Shown one piece after another: positions 1 through 5,093 of a stretch of 6,387 bases of DNA. Numbering within the stretch: position 1 is the stretch's first letter; the number at the start of each line of letters is the position of its first letter. Made by a program: the position numbers and the translations under genes. The DNA comes from Pseudomonas sp. UBA4194 (GTDB lineage: Bacteria > Pseudomonadota > Gammaproteobacteria > Pseudomonadales > Pseudomonadaceae). The stretch lies in assembly GCF_002379585.1 (NCBI RefSeq), contig NZ_DFUE01000051.1:1-6387 (forward strand). The letters run 5' to 3'. Below the pieces are notes generated by a model. That model was not told the DNA's origin. It was given only the letters and a program-made list of their open reading frames with translations, and made no database searches.

Positions 1-21
1 CACATAGCCAAGAGACCACCC

Positions 22-855
22 ATGTACCAACTTCAAGACCTGCTGAACCTCATGGCCCGCCTGCGTGATCCGCAGTACGGCTGCCCGTGGGACGTCAAGC
101 AAACCTACGCCACTATCGTGCCCTTCACCCTCGAAGAGGCCTACGAAGTCGCTGACGCCATCGAGCGCGAAGACTACGAGCATCTGCAAGGCGAGCTCGG
201 CGATCTGCTGTTCCAGGTGGTCTATTACAGCCAGTTGGCCCGCGAAGAAGGACGCTTCGAATTCGACGCAGTGGTGGACAGCATCACCCGCAAGCTGATC
301 CGTCGCCACCCGCACGTATTCCCCACCGGCGATCTCTATGCGCCGCTGGATACCCCGCGCCTGGACGAACACCAGGTCAAGGAGCGCTGGGAGCAGATCA
401 AAGCCAAAGAAAGAGCCGAGCAGGCCGGCGTCGGCGTGCAGCTGTCCCTGCTCGATGACGTGCCGGCAGCGCTTCCGGCAGTCGCGCGCGCGGCCAAGTT
501 GCAGAAGCGCGCCGCCGGTGTCGGGTTCGACTGGCCCGAGCCGTTGGCGGTGCTGGATCAGGTGCGCCTGGAGCTTGACGAGGTACTCCAGGCCATGGCC
601 AGTGGTGACAACGCCGCGATCACCGACGAGATCGGCGATGTGCTGTTCAGCGTGGTCAATCTGGCCCGGCACCTCAAGGTCGATCCGGAAAATGCCCTGC
701 GCGGCGCCAACAGGAAGTTCGACAGGCGCTTCCGATTTATCGAGCAGGCATTGCGCGATACCCATCGCAACATTGAAGATTGCACCCTGGAAGACATGGA
801 CGCCCTGTGGGGCGAAGCCAAACGTCAGGAAAAGAACCTGCCCAGCTGTGGCTGA
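22..855 (+). CDS. mazG: Nucleoside triphosphate pyrophosphohydrolase MazG
   Basis: Cytoplasmic all-alpha NTP pyrophosphohydrolase (NTP to NMP plus PPi). In E. coli it limits aberrant nucleotides and affects ppGpp levels under starvation. The 277-aa product is close to the 263-aa E. coli protein along its whole length. Two tandem MazG domains are visible. Domain 1 has the metal-binding set E38-E39-x-x-E42 and E58-x-x-D61, followed by RRHPHVF at 94-100. Domain 2 has E184/E187 and E203-x-x-D206, then KFDRRF (232-237) and the W263-x-x-x-K267 pair that matches the catalytic C-terminal domain of E. coli MazG. The ATG at 22 matches the E. coli N-terminus; its Shine-Dalgarno (AAGAGA) is weak. Position 5-7 is a TAG that could end the preceding gene, relA by synteny, but only seven bases are visible. 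The DUF2058 gene follows after 27 nt and is probably co-transcribed. Function is sure from homology; the physiological role is inferred. Confidence 0.97.
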   Translation: MYQLQDLLNLMARLRDPQYGCPWDVKQTYATIVPFTLEEAYEVADAIEREDYEHLQGELGDLLFQVVYYSQLAREEGRFEFDAVVDSITRKLIRRHPHVFPTGDLYAPLDTPRLDEHQVKERWEQIKAKERAEQAGVGVQLSLLDDVPAALPAVARAAKLQKRAAGVGFDWPEPLAVLDQVRLELDEVLQAMASGDNAAITDEIGDVLFSVVNLARHLKVDPENALRGANRKFDRRFRFIEQALRDTHRNIEDCTLEDMDALWGEAKRQEKNLPSCG

Positions 856-882
856 GCCGTTTGATCAAGTGAGTAACGCACC

Positions 883-1425
883 ATGAGCCTTTCCCTTCGC
901 GACCAATTATTGAAAGCTGGCCTGGTCAACCAGAAGCAGGTCAAGCAAGTCAGCAAAGAGAAGCAGAAACAGAAGCGCCTGGAGAACAAGGGCCAGGTCG
1001 AGATCGACGATTCGCAGAAGCGTCTGGCTCAGGAAGCCATGGCCGAGAAAGCCAAGCGTGACCAGGAGCTGAACCGCCAGCAGCAGGACAAAGCGGAAGA
1101 GAAGGCCAGGGCCGCCCAGGTCAAGCAACTGATCGAAGCCACTCGCCTGCCCAAGCTGACCACCGAGGACTACTACAACTTCGTCGATGACAAGAAGGTC
1201 AAGCGCCTGTCGGTCAACAACCTGATGCGCAGCAAGCTGAGCAACGGCTCGTTGGCCATCGTGCAGCATGGGGGAGGCTACGAAGTCATTCCTCGTGAAG
1301 CGGCGCTGAAGGTACAGGAGCGTGCGCCACAGCGTATCGTGATGCTCAATGTGGCCACCGAGGAGGTCGACTCGGCCGAAGATCCGTACGCCGCCTACAA
1401 GATCCCGGATGACCTGATGTGGTGA
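883..1425 (+). CDS. DUF2058 family protein (YaiL-like)
   Basis: 180-aa cytoplasmic protein of the DUF2058 family (E. coli YaiL), sometimes labelled nucleoprotein/polynucleotide-associated; no reaction is established to my knowledge. Three parts are visible. Residues 1-16 (LSLRDQLLKAGLV) are the family's N-terminal signature. Residues 17-85 are a highly charged K/Q/E/R-rich stretch that should form a long helix or coiled coil. Residues 88-157 form a compact domain (LPKLTTEDYYNF, then YEVIPREAALKVQER), followed by an acidic tail ending in IPDDLMW, which I recognise as the family C-terminus. There is no signal peptide or membrane segment. The ATG at 883 is preceded by AAGTGAG about 7 nt upstream. 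It sits 27 nt behind mazG on the same strand and just ahead of a strong terminator, so the two form the end of a transcription unit. Family call is firm; a role in RNA or DNA binding is only suggested by the basic helix. Confidence 0.93.
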   Translation: MSLSLRDQLLKAGLVNQKQVKQVSKEKQKQKRLENKGQVEIDDSQKRLAQEAMAEKAKRDQELNRQQQDKAEEKARAAQVKQLIEATRLPKLTTEDYYNFVDDKKVKRLSVNNLMRSKLSNGSLAIVQHGGGYEVIPREAALKVQERAPQRIVMLNVATEEVDSAEDPYAAYKIPDDLMW

Positions 1426-1450
1426 TCCACAGGACGCAATCGTGCCCGTG

Positions 1451-1476
1451 AAAAACCCCGCTCAGGCGGGGTTTTT
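1451..1476. terminator. Bidirectional Rho-independent terminator
   Basis: Stem CCCCGC (1456-1461) pairs with GCGGGG (1466-1471) around the loop TCAG. It is flanked by AAAAA on the left and TTTTT on the right, so it reads as a GC hairpin plus U-tract in both directions. It lies 26 nt after the DUF2058 stop codon and 17 nt beyond the stop of the convergent small gene at 1493-1675, so it can serve both units. Confidence 0.93.
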
Positions 1477-1492
1477 CATGGGCAATGCTCGA

Positions 1493-1675
1493 TCAATTCT
1501 GGGTGCGCTGGCTTTCCAGGGTTTCCAGCTCGTTCTTGTAGCTGTGGGCGTCGCTCTCGTTATGGAACATCCCCACCAGCAGGTCTTGCTGATAGACGTC
1601 CCAGATCTGGATACCCGCGGCTACGCCTTCGTGGGACATATGTGATTCGTCGCGTTCGGTTACTTTAACAGTCAT
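1493..1675 (-). CDS. Small hypothetical protein, 60 aa
   Basis: A 60-aa acidic soluble protein (begins MTVKVTERDESHMSHEG, ends LETLESQRTQN) that I cannot assign to a named family. There is no signal peptide and no membrane segment. The central part, IQIWDVYQQDLLVGMFHNE (22-40), looks like a short beta-hairpin, followed by a helix-forming segment SDAHSYKNELETLES. The ATG at 1675 is chosen because GGAG stands 7 nt upstream. Codon choice is typical of the neighbours from this ATG onward. The open frame continues upstream to a TTG at 1795, but that part uses rare codons (AGA, ATA, TTA, CTA) and overlaps the candidate promoter and an inverted repeat, so it is left out. The gene has its own candidate sigma-70 promoter and shares the convergent terminator at 1451-1476. 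It seems a monocistronic conserved small protein; conservation is my impression, not tested. Confidence 0.75.
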   Translation of the reverse strand: MTVKVTERDESHMSHEGVAAGIQIWDVYQQDLLVGMFHNESDAHSYKNELETLESQRTQN

Positions 1676-1724
1676 AGGAAAGCTCCAATCTCTAATATCT
1701 GCAGCGAGGCGTGTGCAGGACTCT

Positions 1725-1754
1725 TTTATAGAGTTGGTTAGCTGGCTAAGTAAA
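1725..1754 (-). promoter_or_regulatory. Candidate sigma-70 promoter of the 60-aa gene
   Basis: On the minus strand, TTTACT (1754-1749, 4 of 6 matches to TTGACA) is followed after 18 bp by TATAAA (1730-1725, 5 of 6 matches to TATAAT). Transcription would begin near 1718, giving a leader of about 43 nt before the ATG at 1675. The stretch is clearly AT-richer than its surroundings. No other promoter of equal quality was seen between the gene and the dctA terminator. Prediction only. Confidence 0.5.
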
Positions 1755-1760
1755 CCGACG

Positions 1761-1787
1761 ATTTCTGCAAGGGTGTTTTGCAGAATC
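1761..1787. repeat. Inverted repeat next to the small-gene promoter
   Basis: TTCTGCAA (1763-1770) and its exact reverse complement TTGCAGAA (1778-1785) are separated by 7 nt. Allowing one bulged T, the arms extend to 10 bp (GATT-T-CTGCAA against TTGCAGAATC). It sits a few bases upstream of the candidate -35 box of the 60-aa gene, where an activator site would lie. It lacks the GC-rich stem and U-tract of a terminator. Operator or RNA hairpin cannot be told apart from sequence alone. Confidence 0.5.
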
Positions 1788-1941
1788 TGACGCAATCGCT
1801 CAAGCCTTGTGAATCAAGGGGTGTGGCGGATTGTCGCAGTGGTTTGGGCTGGGTGAAACTAAATTCATGGAACGCTTCGGGGTGTGGTTCCGGCGGTGAC
1901 TGACCATCGGCCATGACCGCTTAATCGAGCCCTGAAGCCAC
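1788..1941. other. Intergenic stretch with nothing recognised
   Basis: Between the small-gene promoter region and the dctA terminator I see no convincing gene, RNA or repeat. All frames are broken or short, and the only dyad noticed (GGAAC 1869-1873 with GTTCC 1887-1891) is too weak to call. Confidence 0.6.
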
Positions 1942-1968
1942 AAAAAAGCCCATCCGAAGATGGGCTCT
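1942..1968 (-). terminator. Rho-independent terminator of dctA
   Basis: An 8-bp perfect stem (AGCCCATC 1947-1954 with GATGGGCT 1959-1966) encloses a tetraloop that reads TTCG on the minus strand, the very stable C(UUCG)G type. On the minus strand it is followed by a run of Ts. It begins 23 nt after the dctA stop codon. Confidence 0.93.
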
Positions 1969-1989
1969 TTTCATTCCAGCAACGTCACA

Positions 1990-3330
1990 TCAACGCTGGC
2001 TGCCTGGTGCAGGCTCCTGGCCTTCAGCAACGCCCAGGTCATCTTCGGGACGACCATCGACGATGGCGCGACCACCCGAAGCCAGTTCGGTCTGCAGCAC
2101 CTTCTCGTCCAGCTCGCCAACCCACTTGGCCACGACCAGAGTAGCGACGGCGTTACCGACCAGGTTGGTCAGCGCGCGGGCTTCGGACATGAAGCGGTCG
2201 ATACCCAGGATCAGCGCCAGACCCGCCACCGGCAGTTGGCCAACGGCCGACAGTGTAGCCGCCAGTACGATGAAGCCCGAACCGGTGACACCGGCAGCGC
2301 CTTTGGAGGACAGCAGCAGGACCAGCAGCAGGGTGATCTGGTGCGTGATGTCCATGGTGGTGTCAGTCGCCTGGGCGATGAACACGGCGGCCATGGTCAG
2401 GTAGATCGAGGTGCCGTCCAGGTTGAACGAGTAGCCGGTTGGAATGACCAGGCCCACCACCGATTTCTTCGCGCCCAGACGTTCCATCTTGATCAGCATG
2501 CGCGGCAGGGCAGACTCCGAAGAGGAAGTACCCAGCACGATCAGCAGCTCTTCACGGATGTAGCGGATCACCTTGACCACACTGAAACCGTGAGCGCGGC
2601 AGATGGCGCCCAGCACCAGCAGCACGAACAGTACGCAGGTGACGTAGAAGCAGATCATCAACTGGCCCAGTTGCACCAGCGAGCCAACGCCGTAGGCACC
2701 GATGGTGAAGGCCATCGCACCGAATGCACCCAGCGGCGCCAGCTTCATGATCATGTTGATGATGTTGAACATGGCATGGGCGAAGCGGTCGATCAGGTCC
2801 AGCAGAGGCTTGCCGTAGGCGCCCAGGCGGTGCAGTGCGAAGCCGAAGATCACCGAGAACATCAGCACTTGCAGGATGTCGCCGTTGGCGAAGGCGCCGA
2901 CGATGGTGTTCGGAATCACGTTGAGGATGAAGCCGACGATGCTCTGGTCAGCGCCCGCCGAGACATAGCTGGCGATCTTGCTAGCGTCCAGTGTCGAAAC
3001 GTCCACGTGCATGCCGACACCCGGCTTGACCACGTTGACCACGACCAGACCGATGATCAGGGCGATGGTGGAGACGATTTCGAAATAGAGCAGGGCGTAG
3101 CCACCGGTCTTGCCGACTGACTTCATGCTCTGCATGCCGGCGATGCCGCTGACGACGGTACAGAAGATGATGGGGGCAATGACCATCTTGATCAGCTTGA
3201 TGAAGCCGTCACCGAATGGTTTGAGCTTGACCGCAAACTGGGGATAGAAGTGGCCGATCAGGATGCCGATGATGATCGCAACGATCACCTGGAAATACAG
3301 CGATTTGTACAGTGGCTGACGAGTCGTCAT
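1990..3330 (-). CDS. dctA: C4-dicarboxylate transporter DctA
   Basis: Inner-membrane symporter of the dicarboxylate/amino acid:cation symporter family that imports succinate, fumarate and malate. The 446-aa product aligns from end to end with E. coli DctA (428 aa), apart from a longer hydrophilic tail after about residue 405. Visible motifs are KMVIAPIIFCTVVSGIAGM (48-66), the serine-rich hairpin GTSSSESALP (267-276), GYSFNLDGTS (299-308), the second hairpin SSKGAAGVTGSGF (341-353) and GIDRFMSEARALTNLVGN (376-393). In the last motif R385 matches the carboxylate-binding arginine of GltPh. S382 replaces the aspartate that binds the amino group of amino acids, which supports dicarboxylate specificity. 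The ATG at 3330 has GAGGA 7 nt upstream and matches the E. coli start; the frame stays open further upstream, but that part has no homology or ribosome site. Transcription probably starts from the sigma-54 promoter upstream, which suggests DctB/DctD-type control. Confidence 0.97.
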   Translation of the reverse strand: MTTRQPLYKSLYFQVIVAIIIGILIGHFYPQFAVKLKPFGDGFIKLIKMVIAPIIFCTVVSGIAGMQSMKSVGKTGGYALLYFEIVSTIALIIGLVVVNVVKPGVGMHVDVSTLDASKIASYVSAGADQSIVGFILNVIPNTIVGAFANGDILQVLMFSVIFGFALHRLGAYGKPLLDLIDRFAHAMFNIINMIMKLAPLGAFGAMAFTIGAYGVGSLVQLGQLMICFYVTCVLFVLLVLGAICRAHGFSVVKVIRYIREELLIVLGTSSSESALPRMLIKMERLGAKKSVVGLVIPTGYSFNLDGTSIYLTMAAVFIAQATDTTMDITHQITLLLVLLLSSKGAAGVTGSGFIVLAATLSAVGQLPVAGLALILGIDRFMSEARALTNLVGNAVATLVVAKWVGELDEKVLQTELASGGRAIVDGRPEDDLGVAEGQEPAPGSQR

Positions 3331-3395
3331 TGCAAGTTCCTCAAGTGTATCGCCTGGCACTCGTTCCAGAGTGTTTACGACACCTAAAGCACGAA

Positions 3396-3412
3396 CCCTC
3401 CTGTCTGGAGGG
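3396..3412 (-). promoter_or_regulatory. Hairpin in the dctA leader
   Basis: CCCTCC (3396-3401) pairs exactly with GGAGGG (3407-3412) around a 5-nt loop, inside the predicted untranslated leader of dctA and about 65 nt ahead of its start codon. No U-tract follows on the minus strand, so it is not a terminator. On the transcript the 3' arm reads GGAGGG, which resembles an anti-16S sequence but has no useful start codon behind it. Role unknown; it may be only structural. Confidence 0.35.
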
Positions 3413-3458
3413 ATTTGTTGTGGGCGAGCTGCGTGTTGGCAGGCCTCTGCGAACTTTA

Positions 3459-3475
3459 TTGCAGGGCGCGTGCCA
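3459..3475 (-). promoter_or_regulatory. Sigma-54 (RpoN) promoter of dctA
   Basis: The minus strand reads TGGCAC (3475-3470), five bases, then CTGCAA (3464-3459). The invariant GG and GC doublets are exactly 10 nt apart, and the match to TGGCAC-N5-TTGCA is one base off. The predicted start is near 3449, giving a leader of about 119 nt before the dctA ATG. dctA genes of rhizobia and pseudomonads are known sigma-54 targets of the DctB/DctD two-component system, so function, place and orientation all agree. Confidence 0.88.
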
Positions 3476-3553
3476 GATCTGCTCAATGCAGTGTAGAACG
3501 CCAGCAGGCGTGGCCTTCGATGCAAACCGAAAGAGGACGGGTGGCAGATATGT

Positions 3554-3567
3554 GGCGGGATTCCGCC
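3554..3567. promoter_or_regulatory. Proximal enhancer-type palindrome upstream of dctA
   Basis: GGCGG-GATT-CCGCC, a 14-bp dyad with 5-bp arms centred at 3560.5, about 112 bp upstream of the predicted sigma-54 start. A second palindrome with the same arms is centred 41 bp further upstream. Arrangement and distance fit a binding site for an NtrC-family activator such as DctD. The protein identity is inferred from the target gene, not from a known consensus. Confidence 0.65.
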
Positions 3568-3594
3568 CGATGGGGGTGGGGCAGGGGGATGGGT

Positions 3595-3608
3595 GGCGGA
3601 TATCCGCC
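3595..3608. promoter_or_regulatory. Distal enhancer-type palindrome upstream of dctA
   Basis: GGCGGATATCCGCC, a perfect 14-bp palindrome centred at 3601.5, about 153 bp upstream of the predicted start. Spacing from the proximal dyad is 41 bp, close to four helical turns, which puts both on the same face of the DNA. A near copy of its left part, GGGTGGCAGATAT (3539-3551, one difference from 3591-3603), lies 52 bp away on the promoter side. Confidence 0.68.
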
Positions 3609-3676
3609 GGTTTGGTCGGAGGGGTGGGCTGACTCGCTCGGTGAAAGGTCTGCCACCGATCTTAATTATTACCTAC

Positions 3677-3702
3677 AAAAAAAGAGGCCACCTGGGCCTC
3701 TT
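3677..3702 (-). terminator. Rho-independent terminator of the purMN-DUF3108 operon
   Basis: An 8-bp perfect stem (AAGAGGCC 3682-3689 with GGCCTCTT 3695-3702) with a 5-nt loop is followed on the minus strand by a run of seven Ts (3683-3677). It lies 21 nt past the DUF3108 stop codon. It separates the purine operon from the dctA enhancer region. Confidence 0.93.
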
Positions 3703-3723
3703 CTTCACATCAAACAGGCAGCC

Positions 3724-4434
3724 TCAGCTCCCCTTCACCGACTTCCCATCCACCGTGCCATCCTGCAGCATGATGTTGTATTCCTTGCCGTCGGTTTCCA
3801 CCTGCTGCAAACGAACCAGCAGGTAGTCCCAGTCCTTGGCGAACCACAGCACCGTGATGCGCTTGCTCTGCGTCGGGTCGCGCACGCGCTCGACCTTGGT
3901 CGCTTCGACCTGGCCGGCCTTGGTGGCGACTGTTTCGGAGCCCAGGACGCGGAAGTCGTAGGTGTCGATCTCGTCTCCATCTACGACCTGATAGCTCATC
4001 GACTTCTTGCCAGCGGCCACGTCATGCTGCAGTGCCAACTGATAGGTGGATTTGTCGAGCACGCCGGCATTGAGCGGCAGGTTGATGGCGTCGCCGCGAT
4101 CGGTACCGGTCACCTTCTTGGCGGCCCAGTCGAAATCCAGGTTGACCTTGCGGGCCTTGCCCAGGCCGCCGCGTTCGAAATTGTAGGTCTGCGGCAGCAT
4201 CACGTCCTTGTCCATGCGCAAGGTGCTGGTTTCATTGAGGCTGGCGATCATCATCGATGCCTTGAAAGCCAGGGTCCACTCACCGTTGGCGCCCTTGCTC
4301 AGGCTGCGCTCGGCGGTGCCGCTCATGGGCAACTGTTTCCAATCGGCGGTGTAGCTGGCGGAAAAGGGCTTGAGGTCCGCGGCATGCACCGGCAGGGTCA
4401 GCAAGGCAAGAGCGAAGAGCAGGGCGCGACGCAT
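3724..4434 (-). CDS. Periplasmic DUF3108 domain protein
   Basis: 236-aa exported protein of the DUF3108 family; no biochemical function is known to me. Residues 1-18 are a signal peptide: MRR, a hydrophobic core ALLFALALLTLP, then VHA with likely signal peptidase I cleavage before A19. The mature part has many alternating hydrophobic segments and should be beta-rich (FSASYTADW at 24-32, YNFERGGLGKARKVNLDFDW at 84-103, VLWFAKDWDYLLVRLQQ at 195-211). The last of these, a W-F-x-x-D block near the C-terminus, is typical of the family. It has no cysteine, so it is neither a lipoprotein nor disulfide-bonded. The ATG at 4434 follows AGGAG by about 6 nt, and that ribosome site overlaps the purN stop codon TAG. 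The 8-nt gap implies translational coupling to purN. Why an envelope protein is tied to purine synthesis is unclear. Confidence 0.9.
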   Translation of the reverse strand: MRRALLFALALLTLPVHAADLKPFSASYTADWKQLPMSGTAERSLSKGANGEWTLAFKASMMIASLNETSTLRMDKDVMLPQTYNFERGGLGKARKVNLDFDWAAKKVTGTDRGDAINLPLNAGVLDKSTYQLALQHDVAAGKKSMSYQVVDGDEIDTYDFRVLGSETVATKAGQVEATKVERVRDPTQSKRITVLWFAKDWDYLLVRLQQVETDGKEYNIMLQDGTVDGKSVKGS

Positions 4435-4442
4435 ATAAACTC

Positions 4443-5093
4443 CTAGGGTCGAATCGAGTGGCCGCTGGCGGCCAGGGGCTCGCCATCGAGCAGGGCGCCG
4501 TGCTCGCCGAGGCGCAAGCGGCCTTCGGCGAACCAGCGTACCGCCAGCGGATAGATCTGGTGTTCCTGGGCGTGAACCCGTTGCGCCAGAGCTTCTGGCG
4601 TATCGCCCAACTGTACCGGGATTACTGCCTGTACGACCAGAGGCCCGCCATCGAGTTCCTCGGTGACGAAGTGCACGCTGCAGCCATGTTCCCGGTCGCC
4701 GGCCTCGAGGGCGCGACGGTGGGTGTGCAGACCTTTGTGCCTGGGCAGCAGGGAAGGGTGGATGTTGAGCAGGCGCCCTTGGTAGTGGCGAACGAAGGCA
4801 GGACTGAGAATGCGCATGAAGCCGGCCAGTACCACCAGGTGTGGCTGGTGCTGGTCGATGACTTCGATGAGCGCAGCGTCGAAGGCTTCCCGGCCCTCGA
4901 AGCCCTGATGGTCGAGAACGCAGGTGTCGATGCCTGCGTCCCGGGCGCGTTGCAAACCAAAGGCATCGGCGCGGTTGGACACCACCGCTGCGATGCGGGC
5001 CGGGTTGTCCCCAGCCTGGATGCTGTCGATCAATGCCTGCAGGTTGCTGCCGGTGCCAGACAGCAGCACCACTACGTTACAAGTCGAAGGCAT
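4443..5093 (-). CDS. purN: Phosphoribosylglycinamide formyltransferase PurN
   Basis: GAR transformylase, third step of de novo purine synthesis: moves the formyl group of 10-formyltetrahydrofolate to glycinamide ribonucleotide. Cytoplasmic, 216 aa, near the usual length of about 212. Visible marks are the phosphate-binding loop SGTGSNLQAL (12-21), the catalytic N110 and H112 in LLNIHPSLLP (108-117), GLHTHRRAL (121-129), and the catalytic D148 in EELDGG (145-150). The ATG at 5093 is chosen because the protein then begins with the family's first beta strand, and because its A is also the last base of the purM stop (TGATG). AAGG inside the end of purM serves as ribosome site. The frame is open further upstream inside purM, but that part has no family similarity. 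Overlap with purM and the close DUF3108 gene show one operon. Confidence 0.97.
   Translation of the reverse strand: MPSTCNVVVLLSGTGSNLQALIDSIQAGDNPARIAAVVSNRADAFGLQRARDAGIDTCVLDHQGFEGREAFDAALIEVIDQHQPHLVVLAGFMRILSPAFVRHYQGRLLNIHPSLLPRHKGLHTHRRALEAGDREHGCSVHFVTEELDGGPLVVQAVIPVQLGDTPEALAQRVHAQEHQIYPLAVRWFAEGRLRLGEHGALLDGEPLAASGHSIRP

Noticed and set aside
1..7. Possible 3' end of an upstream gene (TAG at 5-7), relA by synteny
   Set aside because: Only seven bases are present, too few to support a feature.
1676..1795. 40-codon upstream extension of the small minus-strand gene from a TTG codon
   Set aside because: TTG start without a clear ribosome site, several rare codons, and overlap with the candidate promoter and inverted repeat; the ATG at 1675 has a good GGAG.
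1869..1891. Dyad GGAAC / GTTCC in the region upstream of the small gene
   Set aside because: Five-bp arms with a 13-nt spacer are expected by chance; no promoter or terminator context.
1960..3120. Long open frame on the plus strand (386 codons) opposite dctA
   Set aside because: It is antisense to dctA, made of H/Q/D/G-rich low-complexity protein typical of GC-rich reverse frames, and its start overlaps the dctA terminator.
3331..3525. 65-codon N-terminal extension of DctA
   Set aside because: The ATG at 3330 has a strong GAGGA and matches the known DctA N-terminus; the extension covers the leader and the sigma-54 promoter.
3415..4446. Plus-strand open frame of 343 codons across the dctA control region and the DUF3108 gene
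   Set aside because: Antisense shadow; no recognisable domain, and it runs through the enhancer dyads and a terminator.
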